Assembly (NCBI GenBank): GCA_009746045.1
Contig: RPFO01000072.1
Location: forward strand, 1,769,269-1,833,268
DNA from: Mesostigma viride
Lineage: Eukaryota > Streptophyta > Mesostigmatophyceae > Mesostigmatales > Mesostigmataceae
DNA: 64,000 nt
Reading direction: 5' to 3'
Positions 17,935 through 30,293 of the stretch are shown here, in pieces. Below the pieces are notes generated by a model, which did no database searches, had not been told where the DNA came from, and worked only from the letters and a program-made list of their open reading frames with translations. The position numbers and the translations under genes are program-made. Position 1 is the first letter of the stretch. Each line of letters opens with the position of its first letter.

Positions 17935-19650
17935 ATCCAAGGCCAAAACTGGCCACCTAAACCACTTGCACTTGCATAGAAACAATAGTTGATCTCAGAT
18001 TATGCTGTAACTTTGCAGTGGTGATGAATAATAGTTGTTCTGACCTTGTACAAAGTTCTACGCCATTTGGAGCCCTAGTTGGTGACAAATGCTAGCAAAA
18101 TTTTGCTAGCATTTGTCATTAATGGCCATTTAAAATCAATATTTAACCCAAATAATGTCAGAATGCCACCAAAACTTATTGCCATCATGCCAGCACCTGA
18201 AGCAAGGTCTCAACAAGTCATGAGCAGAAATTCAGATCATGCAGAGCCCAAAATGGTGACATTTGCCAGCAATTGTCACCATTTTTTGCTTTTTTACCCA
18301 CAATTTTAACAACATTACCCACCAAAACATTCTCCAAGCTGGGGCGCATCATTTAAATCTTTGCAGGCAACTCAAGAATGACTAGTACAAACAGTGTGCA
18401 AAACCTTGGTGCATGTGAATGCCTGAGTGGTGACCATTGCTAGCAGAATCCATCATGTAAGGTAGGCATTGCCAGTATGCCACAAAGCTGTGATGTGCAG
18501 TGCATGTCCATATGTATACCCCATGACACCGTGCCTCTAAACTACTTGGCACATTGCAAAATGGGAAGGAAAGGTGAATAATACATGCCACATCACTAAC
18601 ACAGCCATTTGAATGCTACCAACACGCACCATGCATGATATACACTGCGTGTACAGTAATACATGTCGAGAATATGCCGAGCGAGCATATCAAGGTGCAG
18701 TGACCCCAACGCTGGCACATGTCACCTGGCATCCACGTATGCTCACATGATATGGCATTGGCATATCCCATGTCTCCATCTCTTGCACTTTGTGCGCACC
18801 AAGCCACCCATGCAGTCGCCCACCCATGCAGCCACCTGGCCACCCACCCACACAACTGCTCACACACTCGCGCGCCCGTGCACCCAGACAGCCACCTGTC
18901 CTCCCACCCAGTGACCCACCCACCAAGCCAGCCGCGCACGTGCTTACCCAACTTATACAACCATGCGTGCACCTAGGCACCCAACCACCTACCAACCCAC
19001 TTGGACATCCACCCACCCACCAAGGCACCTGCGCAACCCACACACCAACTAGGTAATAAGCAGGCATTCCCCCATCCAATGAGCCAACCACCCAACCACC
19101 CAACCACCTAAACACCCAGCCAGCTGGCCCCATATGCACCCGTCCGGCCACCCACAGTTGACCCACCCACGCACCTACCCACTCAACCATTCACTGCCCC
19201 CACACCCTTATACCCACTGACCCACCCACTGACCCACCCACACATGCATTTTCTCAGCCAGCACCCCGGCACCTACCTCACCCCAAACCTGCACAGCCCT
19301 TCACCCGTGATAGGTGAGTCGGTCCCAACCATAAACCCATCCACGCATCCATATCTGTGCGCCCACCCGTCCATCTACCCGTCCCTTCGCCCACCCACCC
19401 ACATCTAGTCATCTACACATCCACCAGCCACCAGCCACCAATGGCCCACCCACCAACCCACACACACACATACATCCCTAACCAACCAACCACCAACACA
19501 CCACCCTCAAAAACGTGCAGTTGTTTCACTCATGCATCCAACAACCCACCCACTTCAAAGTCCCCAAAGCCTATCATCACCCAGCCACCTGGGCATCTGC
19601 CAATAACCGACCGCCCTTGCACTCATCCACCCACCATGACCAGCCAGCCA
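17935..19650 (+). repeat. CACCCA-family dispersed repeat, copy B
   Basis: An uninterrupted copy of the repeat whose copy A is split at 12107/14254. The first about 700 bp are unique-looking; the rest (18800-19650) is a degenerate CACCCA/CCACC minisatellite. Alignment with copy A exposes the retroelement insertion and the 44-bp insert in copy A. A small inverted pair (ATGCTAGCAAA/TTTGCTAGCAT) sits at 18092-18113. Confidence 0.65.
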
Positions 19651-20865
19651 GCCACCCACCCTCTCCAACTGCCTGTGCTCCCACCTACGCAGCCAGCCAT
19701 TTACCAAAGCATCCACCTATCAGCCACCCACCTGCCATTGAACCCACCCACGCCTAGGCATCCCTTGAAGCATCTATAGCCCAAGCCTCCCACCCAAGGC
19801 TCTCTGGGCAATCAAACAACCAAACAACCAATCACCCAGCTATACAACCACCTAACCACCTAACCACTCAACAACACAATCACCGAACCACCTAACTACC
19901 CAACACCCAAACCAGCCAGGCATGTGCCCGCCTCGCATGCCCTCACCATTGCAACACCCCATACACGCCCCGCTCACCTAGCCAGCCACACACCCAGCCA
20001 GTCTCCTGCTCAACTCACGCATGAAGGCAATATCAGCCATGCATGGCCTCACCTTGCATCACTTGCATTGCCTGGTTAATTTGCATGAGACAGTTTCCAT
20101 CTCATTGTCAGCAACTGAAAAGGCTCTTTCTTCACAGTAATGAATAAGCTACAACGTTGGAAACGTTCTCCCATCCCTCTTTAAAACAGTCTTTAAATCA
20201 GAAAGACAAGGGCAAATCTCTGGACAAGGTGGCAATAACCACTGCACCATGCTCTTGAGAAAGTCTTAACAACCCAGCTTTCTACCCTTTTAGAAGCTGC
20301 CTTGCGTTAGCAACGATTCTGGGCCCTCTGGCTCGCTCACCTGGCTTAATCTGCGCTTCTTTATGGCTGCCGGGATATGCGAAGCTTGGGCCGAGGGTGT
20401 CGTGGCGAGGTCGTCTGCCCGACTCATCACTTCTCGAAACCGCACTGCCGACTAATAAAAACGATGCCCCCCTTTGCCTTTTGTATCTGGCGTCAAAAGA
20501 ACAATGAACTCGCTTGGAAACACTGTCGCAAAGAGCTTCCTACAGGCATTATAAGCAATTTTCGCAGCTTTTACCGCACTTACTGCACATCCGGAAGACC
20601 ATTAGCGGCCTTCGCGCGGAATCTTGGGCACGCCATATCTTCTGCTGGCTCATTGCCGCAGGCTGGCAGTATAGGAAGGTCGGGCATAGCCTAAAGAGCT
20701 GATTATCTGACGACAAAGATATGCATTGCATGAAGCAAGAAACAGACGGATTTCGCACCCCCATATTTATTCACGTCAATGCCGGACAATTAAAAGCGAA
20801 ACTCAAAAAACGAAAACACTAACGTTTTCGGGAATATTATAACGAACAAGCTGAGCTGCCAGCTA
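19651..20865. other. Non-coding stretch, no supported gene
   Basis: The stretch contains more CACCTAACCACC-rich sequence up to about 19900, then mixed sequence. Frames near 20377-20702 (plus) are short and lack recognisable motifs. It precedes the subterminal repeats of CACTA-1. Confidence 0.4.
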
Positions 20866-21204
20866 TGTCGCGGTTTACGATCCAGTTAACGATAACGGCT
20901 CCGTAACCGCCCCAGTGCCTAATATTGGGGCAGCTATGGCGCCGTAACCACTACCTGACCCGTCCCGTATACCCCAACGTAACCTGAACCGAAGCCGTTC
21001 ACGCCCCCGTAAACATAACCGGCCCAGTTACTGGGCCGTACCGAATCTCGGGGCCAATATTCCGAATGGTACCGTAACCCGTCCGGTAACCCAAACCGCC
21101 AACGAATACGGACCCGTAACCTGGCCCGTCGAAGTTACCGGGCAGGTTACGGGGGCGTCGAAGTTACCGGACAGGTTACGGGGGCTTCAAATTAACTCCT
21201 AGTG
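20866..21204 (-). mobile_element. Right end of a CACTA transposon (CACTA-1) with GTTACGG-type subterminal repeats
   Basis: The boundary at 21204 reads TTAACTCCTAGTG, i.e. CACTAGGAGTTAA on the minus strand, close to the terminus of CACTA-3 (CACTAGGAACTC). Directly inside it are about 300 bp of repeated GTAACC/GGTTACGGG words, the subterminal binding-site arrays typical of CACTA (En/Spm) elements. Copia polyprotein coding begins at 21205 immediately outside. I found no matching left terminus in 1-20865; it may be outside the window or lost. Confidence 0.6.
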
Positions 21205-22377
21205 TTGTCTGCACCTGCACTTGTCAGGAGTGCATGGCTGAGGAACGTGGAGCAGCAGCTGAACAGCAGGGTTAACTTCTACTATGATGGAGTTGCTGTC
21301 AGCCCAATGGGTCTATATCATGGCCTGTGCCCACCACATGTGCTGGAGGGCTGGAAACAAGCTGCACATGTCACCTTTGCCAAGCTGAGGGAGAAGGACC
21401 GGGGTTGGAAGATGCTGGAGCCACAAGTGGGTCAGAAGGTCCTAGCTTGGAAGGAACCTAGCCTTTATGGCAAACGTGGTAGCTGGAGTCCTGGGGTGGT
21501 TACCCAGGTTGATGAAGCTAGCCACGCATGCTTGGTCAGCATGGAGGACGAACCAAAGCATGTGCACCGGCTGAGTTGGTCATATGTCAAGCCTAACCTG
21601 ATGAATGAGGGCAGTCAGGCACAAGGCTCACAGGATCTGCAGGATTTTCAGGTCCCAAGTGACATCACTGACGCGACGACCACATCTGTTGCAGGGGAAT
21701 CTGTCAGCCCTGGCCAGGTTGCAGAGGTACTTGTTGAACAGGCTGCAAGGTCAACAGCTGGGGAGTCAACTGTCAAGCCCAAGGCACTAACCAAGCCCAG
21801 GGGGACAAGTTTGGCTGGATTGATTGGGGCTCTACAAAGGGCCAAGAAGCAGCCCAAGGTAGCCAAGCTCAGGTGGCATGGCAATCTGGGGCTGGACACT
21901 GCCTTAGAGGTAGACACTAATTCTCAGGTTTCCATCATTGGGACCAGGGCTGCAGCAGGGTACAGCATGTCTGAACCCAGCTATCAGTTTGTGTCTGACT
22001 TCAGTGGCGGGGTACACGTGAAGGTACTGGGTGAGGTATTCATTCCTATCCTTGGACAGGACACTGCTTTTTGTGTCTTGGAGGGCTATCAAGGACCTGC
22101 TCTTCTGGGGCAGAATTTCCTATGCCAGGATGGGGTAGTGATCACGTCCTCTCTCCTGACTAAGGAAGGGGCTGGTCAGGTCCCACTGATTAATTTCAGG
22201 ACCACTCACCTATCACGTGCAGTAACCAGGTCGGTTAAGCGTGTGCAAGTGTGCCAGGGGCAGGAGCCCTTGGTTGATGACCAGTCATATTGCCAGCTGC
22301 TAGTCATCCAAGCAGTTTGGGCATTGGTCCTCACTCACTTGCTGGACACAGCCCTATCAACTACCAAGGCCTGGTGA
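21205..22377 (+). pseudogene. Copia polyprotein: integrase C-terminus plus retropepsin-like domain
   Basis: The frame enters directly from the CACTA-1 end, so the N-terminal part is missing. Residues about 60-125 look like an integrase C-terminal domain (VGQKVLAWKEPSLYGKRGSW, then a PGVV strand and HRLSWSYVKPNL). After a Ser/Thr/Gln-rich linker, residues about 225-315 look like a retropepsin: ALEVDTNSQVSIIG (Asp-Thr-Asn-Ser in place of Asp-Thr/Ser-Gly), ending ALLGQNFLCQDG, the usual LLG-D/N-FL motif. An integrase-protease-RT order is not that of canonical copia (protease-integrase-RT). The frame ends at 22377; the continuation is one frame over from about 22310, so a small indel has occurred there. 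Confidence 0.6.
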
Positions 22378-22673
22378 AGCTCATGTCCTCTCCCATTATG
22401 TGTCCCCAGGTCACACTGGGTCTGATTAAATCTGGGGAGGACTGGATCTCCAAGAAATGCGTGGAACCTGTCAATGACCTGCCGGCTCCTGCACGACGTC
22501 TACTCAAGCTCAAGTTTGTCATCAAGATGAAGGAGGTGGACGGGGTCAAGGTACCACATGTCAGGCCAGTGCTGAATGAGTTCAAGGGTACTGGTGAGTG
22601 CACTGCTGAGGAGTTGTATACCCCTGGCATGTTGCATGATACTTGGAGACTGCTGCTGTGTGTATTTCTAGGC
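22300..22673 (+). pseudogene. Copia reverse transcriptase, N-terminal part
   Basis: This frame carries the start of an RVT_2-type reverse transcriptase: KFVIKMKEVDGVKVPHVRP corresponds to the copia KW-V-F-K-x-K-x-x-x-DG region, followed by ELYTPGMLHDTWRLLLCVFLG. It stops being RT-like exactly at GGC (22671-22673), where the 1.8-kb TIR element is inserted. The RT resumes at 24482 with GLDYGSVVVDFKRAFLEG when one GGC is removed, keeping the frame. Confidence 0.7.
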
Positions 22674-24481
22674 CTTCTCAATATAATGTCCATTTACCCA
22701 GAGGCCTCAATTGAGGCCTTTTGGCTCAATTGAGGCCTTTTTCACCAAGGTCACATGGGGACGGTAATTTTGGCGGGAAGGACCGGTCCTATGGGTCGTC
22801 CGGCCCCAGTGGCGCGAATCTGGTATATGTGCTGAGCGTCCTGACCCGTTGGGGTCGACAGGGGTCGACGGTTACTGAAAGATATGTGAGGTGGAAAAGT
22901 ACCTATTTTGGCCACTTGCGTGCAACCGGACGACGAATTTTCACGAATGCACGACCATGGCGGCCTCGAGTAAAATAGACCGTATGGCCACGTTCGTGCA
23001 TCATTTCGACCAGTAAGGAGCGCGTTGGGTAGATAAATTATCCGTGAAGCTAGCCCGATCGCTAAATGGGTCAAAAGTCAATTTCTAAATTCGTGGGGTC
23101 GTTATTTGTGTGCTGAATGCCAGGTTAGTGAAATTCAGCTGGGGCGTAATTGGCGTTGATAGTGCGCCTGCCAGCAGGCCGGTGCTTCGATATGCTGGGA
23201 AGAGACTAGCGGAACGGCGGGGGGGGATGTTGGGGCAGCCGTGACTAAAGGGGCACTGGCTATTTTCGAGCCTTTTGGCGTGGATCCGTAGGTAGAGGAA
23301 GGGGTGTTTTTAGCTAGGAAAAACTGGGATGCGGACAATAAACGCGCGCGCGCCCCCAGCTATGGGAGCGCCGTTATGCGAACAGCGCTGGTGAGGCCGC
23401 TGCAGCCGCTTTCATACGTCAATGGACGACGCACGGAGCGTCTGTCCGGCCAGATTTGCGGGCTGCATCGCTTCCGGACAACTTGAAAACGCCGAGCTTG
23501 AACAGCTTTTCTAATGCAGCCACGTTCAGCGCCAGCGCATATGCGTGCCTAGTGATCCCGGGTGTGAGGGTTGTGAAAGGTAAGTGCGTCCTGGTGGTAG
23601 TAAGGTAATGGCATCGATTTGCTTGTGATATCGTCAGTTTTTAGCTGCCTATCGGCGCCTAGTGCCGATGTGACGTAAGGCTGGTTATAGTACTTCGTGC
23701 AGTGCTCTGCGGCTGGCCCCCGCCTTGTAGACGTGTTTGCTTTCCATAAGAAGCATGGCAGTTCCTGCCATGCTGGCCATGTCTCAGGCAACCCTTGCAA
23801 AGCCCAAAATCAAGCTAAGAGGTCTAGTAGGCTGTGCAAATGTTGTCCAGTTATGCTTGTATATCTTGCCATGTGCTGTTCATCTGCTGCCGCGGCAGCA
23901 AACCCCTGTCATAATATACCGTAACAACCTAGATATTGGGGCTATGTGAGTGAAGCTACGCGCTTGGAAGGTCACACCTATCATTATAATGCATGATCCT
24001 TATGCGTGTTTGTAATAGAGGCTTTGGATTCCTCATGGTTACGTGCAATGCCCATGGCAGGCTATTGCTGCCTGCAGTGCTGCGCGACACCCCCGGCCGT
24101 GCAAGTGTGTGTGAGGGGTCCCTTGGGGAGCATGCCATGTCATGCCATGCTTACCATGTCGTGGGGGAACCTCGTAAGGTCCAAAAGACACACTACATGC
24201 AGATGGAACTGAGTACTGACGCCTTTTGGTCGCTTGTATCGATGGTCATGTTGTGTTGATGGTGCCGTCGCAGCGACACCCTGTTTTATTAAATCATAAT
24301 TAAATATGTATTAGGGCTATATGACTGATGTTAAGTGCTGGGAACCCCAAAACAATGATAATAATGCATGGCCTTCACTCATATTTGGAATAAAGTTTGT
24401 TGGCTCATTGTAATTACATGCAACACCCAATTTATAAAAAGGCCTCAATTGAGGCCTTTTTCCAGGTAGATAGACAATAAG
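22674..24481. mobile_element. 1.8-kb TIR transposon with palindromic subterminal ends, 3-bp TSD GGC
   Basis: The element interrupts the copia RT between duplicated GGC (22671-22673, 24482-24484). Its ends are imperfect terminal inverted repeats (left CTTCTCAATATAATGTCC, right on the minus strand CTTATTGTCTATCTACC). Each is followed by a palindromic AGGCCTCAATTGAGGCCT near 22702-22719 and 24440-24457. No transposase is recognisable inside; short frames lack motifs, so it looks non-autonomous. The interior has two loosely similar CATGCCATGTC-containing segments around 23750 and 24140. Superfamily is unassigned. Confidence 0.6.
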
Positions 24482-25642
24482 GGCTTGGACTATGGCTCAG
24501 TGGTGGTAGACTTCAAGAGGGCATTTCTGGAGGGGGATGCAGATGTGGCACAGGAAAAGTGGGAGGGCAAGACGCCTTTCTATGTTAGGGTGCCTGCTGT
24601 ATGGAAAAGGGACATCCACACGGAGTTCCTTAAAATCCTCAAGGGCCTGGAGGGCCTGAGGTCAAGTCCAATAATCTGGAGGGAGACTCTCAACCGTTTC
24701 CTGAAGGAACATTGCAACTTGAAGGTCTCTCCTGTAGACCCCTGTCTGTTTCTGGGGCAATGGGAAGGCCTGCCAGTGTATGCTTCGCTGCACGGGGATG
24801 ACCTACATCTGATAGCTCCCACGTCGTGGCTTAAGGAGCTGATATCCATCATTAAGTCCAAGTTTCCTCTGGGTAGGGAGCAATGGCAGGTGGAGAATGA
24901 GCCTCTGCTGTTTGTGGGCATGGAGGCCACACTGGTGAAGAAGGGGGGGGAGTGGCGTATGCTGCTGGTGGGGGGCAATGATTATCAAGAGACCCTCATT
25001 AGCAAGCTTCCTTCAACCATCACACAGGCATTGTGTCCTATGGTCAGGGGCATGGTTGCTTGGGTGGCAGGCATTTCCAGGCCAGACCTTATGGTCATAG
25101 CCAGGTTGCCTGATGACATGCTGGTGGAGCTAGGGTCTGCCAAGGTGGCTGATCAGGTCAGGGCTTCATCTGGCATCCTGTTGTCTGCAGTGGATTTATC
25201 ACAACCCATTTGCATGGAGCTGTATGTGGATAGCTCAATGGACAGCAGGCAGGTCTCCAAGGTCAGGGGCAGGGCTGCAGGGCTCTTTGTGCTCAGACAG
25301 GAAGGCCTGGGGAGTTTGGTGAGCTGGTTTAGTCGCCTGCACAAACGGGTGGCTGTCAGCAGTGATGTGGCAGAATGCAGGGCTATTTGTGAAGGCATTC
25401 ACACAAGCCTTTATCTGAAGGAGTTGCTTCATCAGATGACTTCTAACACTCCTTGGCCACTTCAGGTTACCACTCTTCTAAAAACAGACTCCATGGGGAT
25501 GGTGCAGTTTGTGCACAGGCAGATGGCCAGAAGTAGGGACTTGGATTATCTCCTTCTTAAGGAATTGTCCTCCTTGGCCAATATTGAGCATATCCCTGGG
25601 GTTGACAATCCTGCTGATGCTTTGACCAAGCTAGTGCAGAAG
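24482..25642 (+). pseudogene. Copia reverse transcriptase (rest) and RNase H
   Basis: Copia RT core: VVVDFKRAFLEGD (first catalytic Asp and the AFL-G motif), then GLEGLRSSPIIWRETLNRFL, then the catalytic pair in ASLHGDDLHLIAP, where copia normally has YVDD. RNase H follows: ELYVDSSMDS (Asp), SSDVAECRAICEGI (Glu), LLKTDSMGMVQFV (Asp) and the characteristic VDNPADALTKLV near the C-terminus. The frame is open throughout. At 25642 the CACTA-2 element is inserted; the last 19 codons are at 37629-37685. Confidence 0.8.
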
Positions 25643-25791
25643 CACTATACTTTTCGTCCGAGGGTGGTAAAAAGCATCCGAGGCGTAAATTACGAGGTGG
25701 TAATTTACTCCGCTTTTACTCTTACCGTTTGCATAGGAGGTCGGATCTTTCTCGTAAGCTACGAGTTAGATCCGAGGTAAGATCCGACGTC

Positions 25792-25970
25792 GTAATTTAC
25801 GAGGTAGTAATTTACGAGGTAGTAATTTACGAGGTAGTAATTTACGAGGTAGTAATTTACGAGGTAGTAATGTACGAGGTAGTAATGTACGAGGTAGTAA
25901 TTTACGAGGTAGTAAGGTACGAGGTAGTAATTTGCGAGGTAGTAATTTACGAGTTGGTAATTTACGATCC
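25792..25970 (+). repeat. 15-bp subterminal array of CACTA-2
   Basis: About twelve units of GAGGTAGTAATTTAC with occasional changes (ATGTAC, GGTAC). Its position next to the left TIR and the weaker equivalent at the right end fit the transposase-binding subterminal repeats of CACTA elements. Confidence 0.8.
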
Positions 25971-25975
25971 CGGTA

Positions 25976-26684
25976 CTCGGTCCCGTAGGTTACGACGTCG
26001 TATGCTTCTCGCGTACACTACCGGTACTACAATCATGTCGCTATGTCGTTCTGAATTGCAGTACGCATGTCACTTATCAGAATTTCACTTTGATTTCACA
26101 TCATTTCGGTCAACCTAACCCCTAACACCCATTTACCCGGGGGAAAAAAATGAATGGCATTTGCAGCAAGGCTCATGCAAGACGAGTTCCTATTTCATAA
26201 AAAATTTCATTATTAAATGCAGGATTACATGTCATGCACAAAAATCCAACGCCTTCACAGAAAATAGCATATCAAGTCTTCTGACGACAATATCAAGTCA
26301 ATATCAAATTCGTGGCTTCTCTTCGTGGCTTGAAATACTGTTTCCATGCGGTGCTTAGGACAGCTCCGGGGATGTCGGCACCGCACAGAAGCTCCATCCG
26401 GGAGCAAGTGCGCCGGGGGAAGATGTTGTACATCCAGAGCTCGATATGTGCGGGAAGCCGTCGTGTTGGAAACCGAGGTGTCTGCACATAATTCCGCGCG
26501 CAGGCAGCTTGTGCCTTTACGGGGGAAGACCTGCGACACAAAAACCGTGTCCGGACAATGCAATACGGAGAAATGGCAACGGCAGATGGAGTCGGCTAAG
26601 GCCGCTTGTAAGGAAAGTGATTTTTAATGCACGAATAAATGTATAATGCATGCTACATCGCCATCGCTTGGGCGGTGAAAAGAC
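25976..26684. other. CACTA-2 interior, no supported gene
   Basis: Mixed sequence with short overlapping frames on both strands near 26255-26640. None has a recognisable domain, and neither strand is clearly favoured. Confidence 0.35.
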
Positions 26685-26925
26685 AAGGACCAACCACATG
26701 CCCCCACCTACCCTTCGTGCATCCCGCCCTTGACGAGGCACAACCATGTGCCCCCACCTACCCTTTGTGCGTCCCTCCCTTGACAAGAAACAAGCACGTG
26801 CACCTATCTAACCTTTGTGCATCCCTTCCTTGGCAAGGAACAAGCACACCCACCCACCTACTCCACATGCATCCCTCCCTTGACAAGGAACAAGCACGAT
26901 CACCCAGCTACCCACTAGCACGGCA
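26685..26925 (+). repeat. About 50-bp minisatellite, 4-5 units
   Basis: Units share CCCACCTACCC(T/C)TTGTGCATCCCTCCCTTGACAA-like sequence with AAGCAC at the unit start. Short Pro/His frames here follow the repeat. Confidence 0.75.
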
Positions 26926-27139
26926 GCAAGGCAGACCTTACAATGGCAAGTGATGTTTATCGGTAGAAACTGTTAGACAACTAGCAAACGAGCCAGCCGG
27001 TGAAGAGCAAGGCACGCATGCAAGGAATTTGTCGTTGCCTATGTCTACGCTTGTGTTTGTCACTGCAGTTGAAATCTGCATTTGCATCAGCAGGCCCGAT
27101 CGAACCCCATGTCGCCACCCGCATTTCCACTTATACTTC

Positions 27140-27545
27140 ACGGCCCCTTATTCTTCTCTTGTGCCTGCCTTTGCCCTAACTGTTACCCTAGCATCTGCCC
27201 TTGCCCCTATCCTTTGATCCCCAGTGTTTGCCGTTGCCCTCATCCTTTCCCTAGTGCCTGCCCTTGTCTTCATCTTTTCCCTTGTGCCTGCCCTTGCCCT
27301 TGTCCGTTCCCTCGTGCTTGACTTGTCCTAATCTCTTTCCCTTGCGCCTGCCCTTGCCCTTATCCGCTTCCCTTGTGCCTGCCCCTGCCCTTGCCCTTGT
27401 CATTTCCCTTGAGCCTGCCCTTTTGGCAAGCACAAGTGCCTTTGTCCTTTCCTTGGCCTTGTGCTTGCTCTTCCAGTTTCCCTTTCCTTTGCTCGTGCGG
27501 TTGCCTTTGCTCTTACCCGGGTGCTTGCCCTTGCCGTTTGCAAGC
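27140..27545 (+). repeat. Degenerate TGCCCTTGCCCTT minisatellite
   Basis: A pyrimidine-rich tract dominated by TGCCCTTGCCCTT and TTCCCTTGTGCC words. Frames of Lys/Gly (minus) or Leu/Pro/Cys (plus) within it are compositional. Confidence 0.7.
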
Positions 27546-28272
27546 TGCATTATTGTCTTAGCAAGCTAGCAAGTGCAAACTGGCACTGAGCCAGAAATGC
27601 AAGCAAAGCAGCCAGTGTAAATAAGGATGGACGGGAACAGTAGAAAGCTAGGGGTGGCAACGGTGCTAGAGCTCATGGCAACAAGGTGGTCCCATTCTTG
27701 CTGCATTGGGTGCGTTGCGTGGGTGGGATATTGCGAGAGGGGGACATTCTTGCCTTGGTTGTGTTTTCACATGCACCCGGTGCTTGAATTTATGCGTGCA
27801 AGGGTGGCTGGTATCCCAACCAACAGCCTAAGAGGAAAAAGAGTGCTTAGAAAGCAAGAATGACTTAATGTTGGTAATAGCAGTGGCGGCGGCAGCAAAA
27901 ACTGTTGTTATAGATGCAAGCTACAACACTGCGGATGGTTTCTCACACTAATGTGGATAATGATAATGCATGCCACTTAACGGGACCATATAAACCACAA
28001 CAAGAATAAATCGTGAGAGCAAAAGAAAGGGGAGTACAAAATGGCCGGCTTACCTAGCTACAGCAAAAAAATTACATGAAAAACAAGATAACTCACCTTT
28101 GTCGCAGCAGTGACCATATCAGACAGCTCACAAAAACTTGTTGATCCTTGAAACTTCCTGCTTGAAGGCAGCCACCAACGGTCTGGAGTTTTCACCCCAG
28201 TCCTTCTCAACAGCCAAGGAAAAGGGAAAGAGAGAGGAGGGGTGCGGGAGGGACAAGAGAGCGGGGGTGGGA

Positions 28273-29396
<1,124 letters not shown>

Positions 29397-29860
29397 AGGG
29401 TGGTGGTACACAAATACCGTACAAGTGATACACAAATACGCTACAAGTGATACACAAATACCGCCAGTATAACAGCGGGTCGCTGCGTACCTGCCGTGGG
29501 AAGGAGGACAAGTGATACACAAATACGCTACAAGTGATACACAAATACCGTACAAGTGATACACAATTGCAGGCAGGACAACAGCGGGTCGCTGCGTACC
29601 TGCCGTGGGAAGGAGGACAAGTGATACACAAATACGCTACAAGTGATACACAAATACCGTACAAGTGATACACAATTGCAGCCAGGACAACAGCGGGTCG
29701 CTGCGTACCTGCCGTGGGAAGGAGGACAAGTGATACACAAATACGCTACAAGTGATACACAAATACCGTACAAGTGATACACAATTGCAGCCAGGACATG
29801 CAACAGCGGGTCGCTGCGTACCTGCCGCGGGAAGGAGGGGGGTGGTACACAAATATCCGA
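29397..29860 (+). repeat. About 110-bp tandem repeats with nested 18-bp subunit
   Basis: A CAGCGGGTCGCTGCGTACCT block recurs at about 29472, 29582, 29692 and 29806. Between blocks are two to four ACAAGTGATACACAAATA(C) subunits. The minus-strand Tyr/Val/Cys-rich frames reflect this periodicity. No unique spacers are present, so this is not a CRISPR array. Confidence 0.85.
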
Positions 29861-29865
29861 CCTAT

Positions 29866-30293
29866 ATATTAGCAATAGCCGCCGCCTATCAAACAGGTCC
29901 TATTCATCGCGAGCGTCAACGCCCCGTCATCGCCCCGTCATCGCCCGGCCGAGGGCCTTAACCTGTTAACTCTTTATTCGGAGTGATAGTCAACGACCTA
30001 TACTACCAATAGCTGCCGCATATCAAACATGGGCTTATCATCACGCCCGTCGAGGGCGATGACGGTGACGACCGTCACCGTCATCGCCCTCGACGGGCCA
30101 ACATCTAAACTCTTCTCTTAATCAACAATCTATATTACCAATAGCCGCCGCCTGTCAAACAGATCCTATTCATCACGCGCGTCAACGCCCCGTCATCGCC
30201 CCGTCATCGCCCCGTCATCGCTCCGTGATCGCCATGCCGACTGCCGAGGGCCAACCTCTTAACTCTTTATTCGGAGTAATAGTTAACTGCCGG
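29866..30293 (+). repeat. Three about 140-bp tandem units with CCCCGTCATCG arrays
   Basis: Each unit contains ACCAATAG(C)CGCC, TATCAAACA, CATCGCG-type sequence, two to four CGTCATCGCCC words, and ends with a variant of AACTCTTTATTCGGAGT. The middle unit is rearranged and holds the perfect hairpin at 30046-30097. Confidence 0.7.
30046..30097. repeat. Perfect 25-bp inverted repeat with 2-bp spacer
   Basis: Left arm 30046-30070 (CCCGTCGAGGGCGATGACGG then TGACG) and right arm 30073-30097 are exact reverse complements separated by AC. It is GC-rich and would form a very stable cruciform. It probably arose by inversion within the surrounding CGTCATCG array. Confidence 0.9.

Noticed and set aside
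22698-24465. CCAG as the target-site duplication of the 1.8-kb TIR element
   Set aside because: CCAG flanks the inner palindromes, but excision there leaves a stop and a wrong frame. GGC at 22671/24482 restores the copia frame exactly and the TIR homology extends outward to it.
29397-29860. Possible CRISPR array
   Set aside because: Units are repeated throughout with no unique spacers, in a eukaryotic context.
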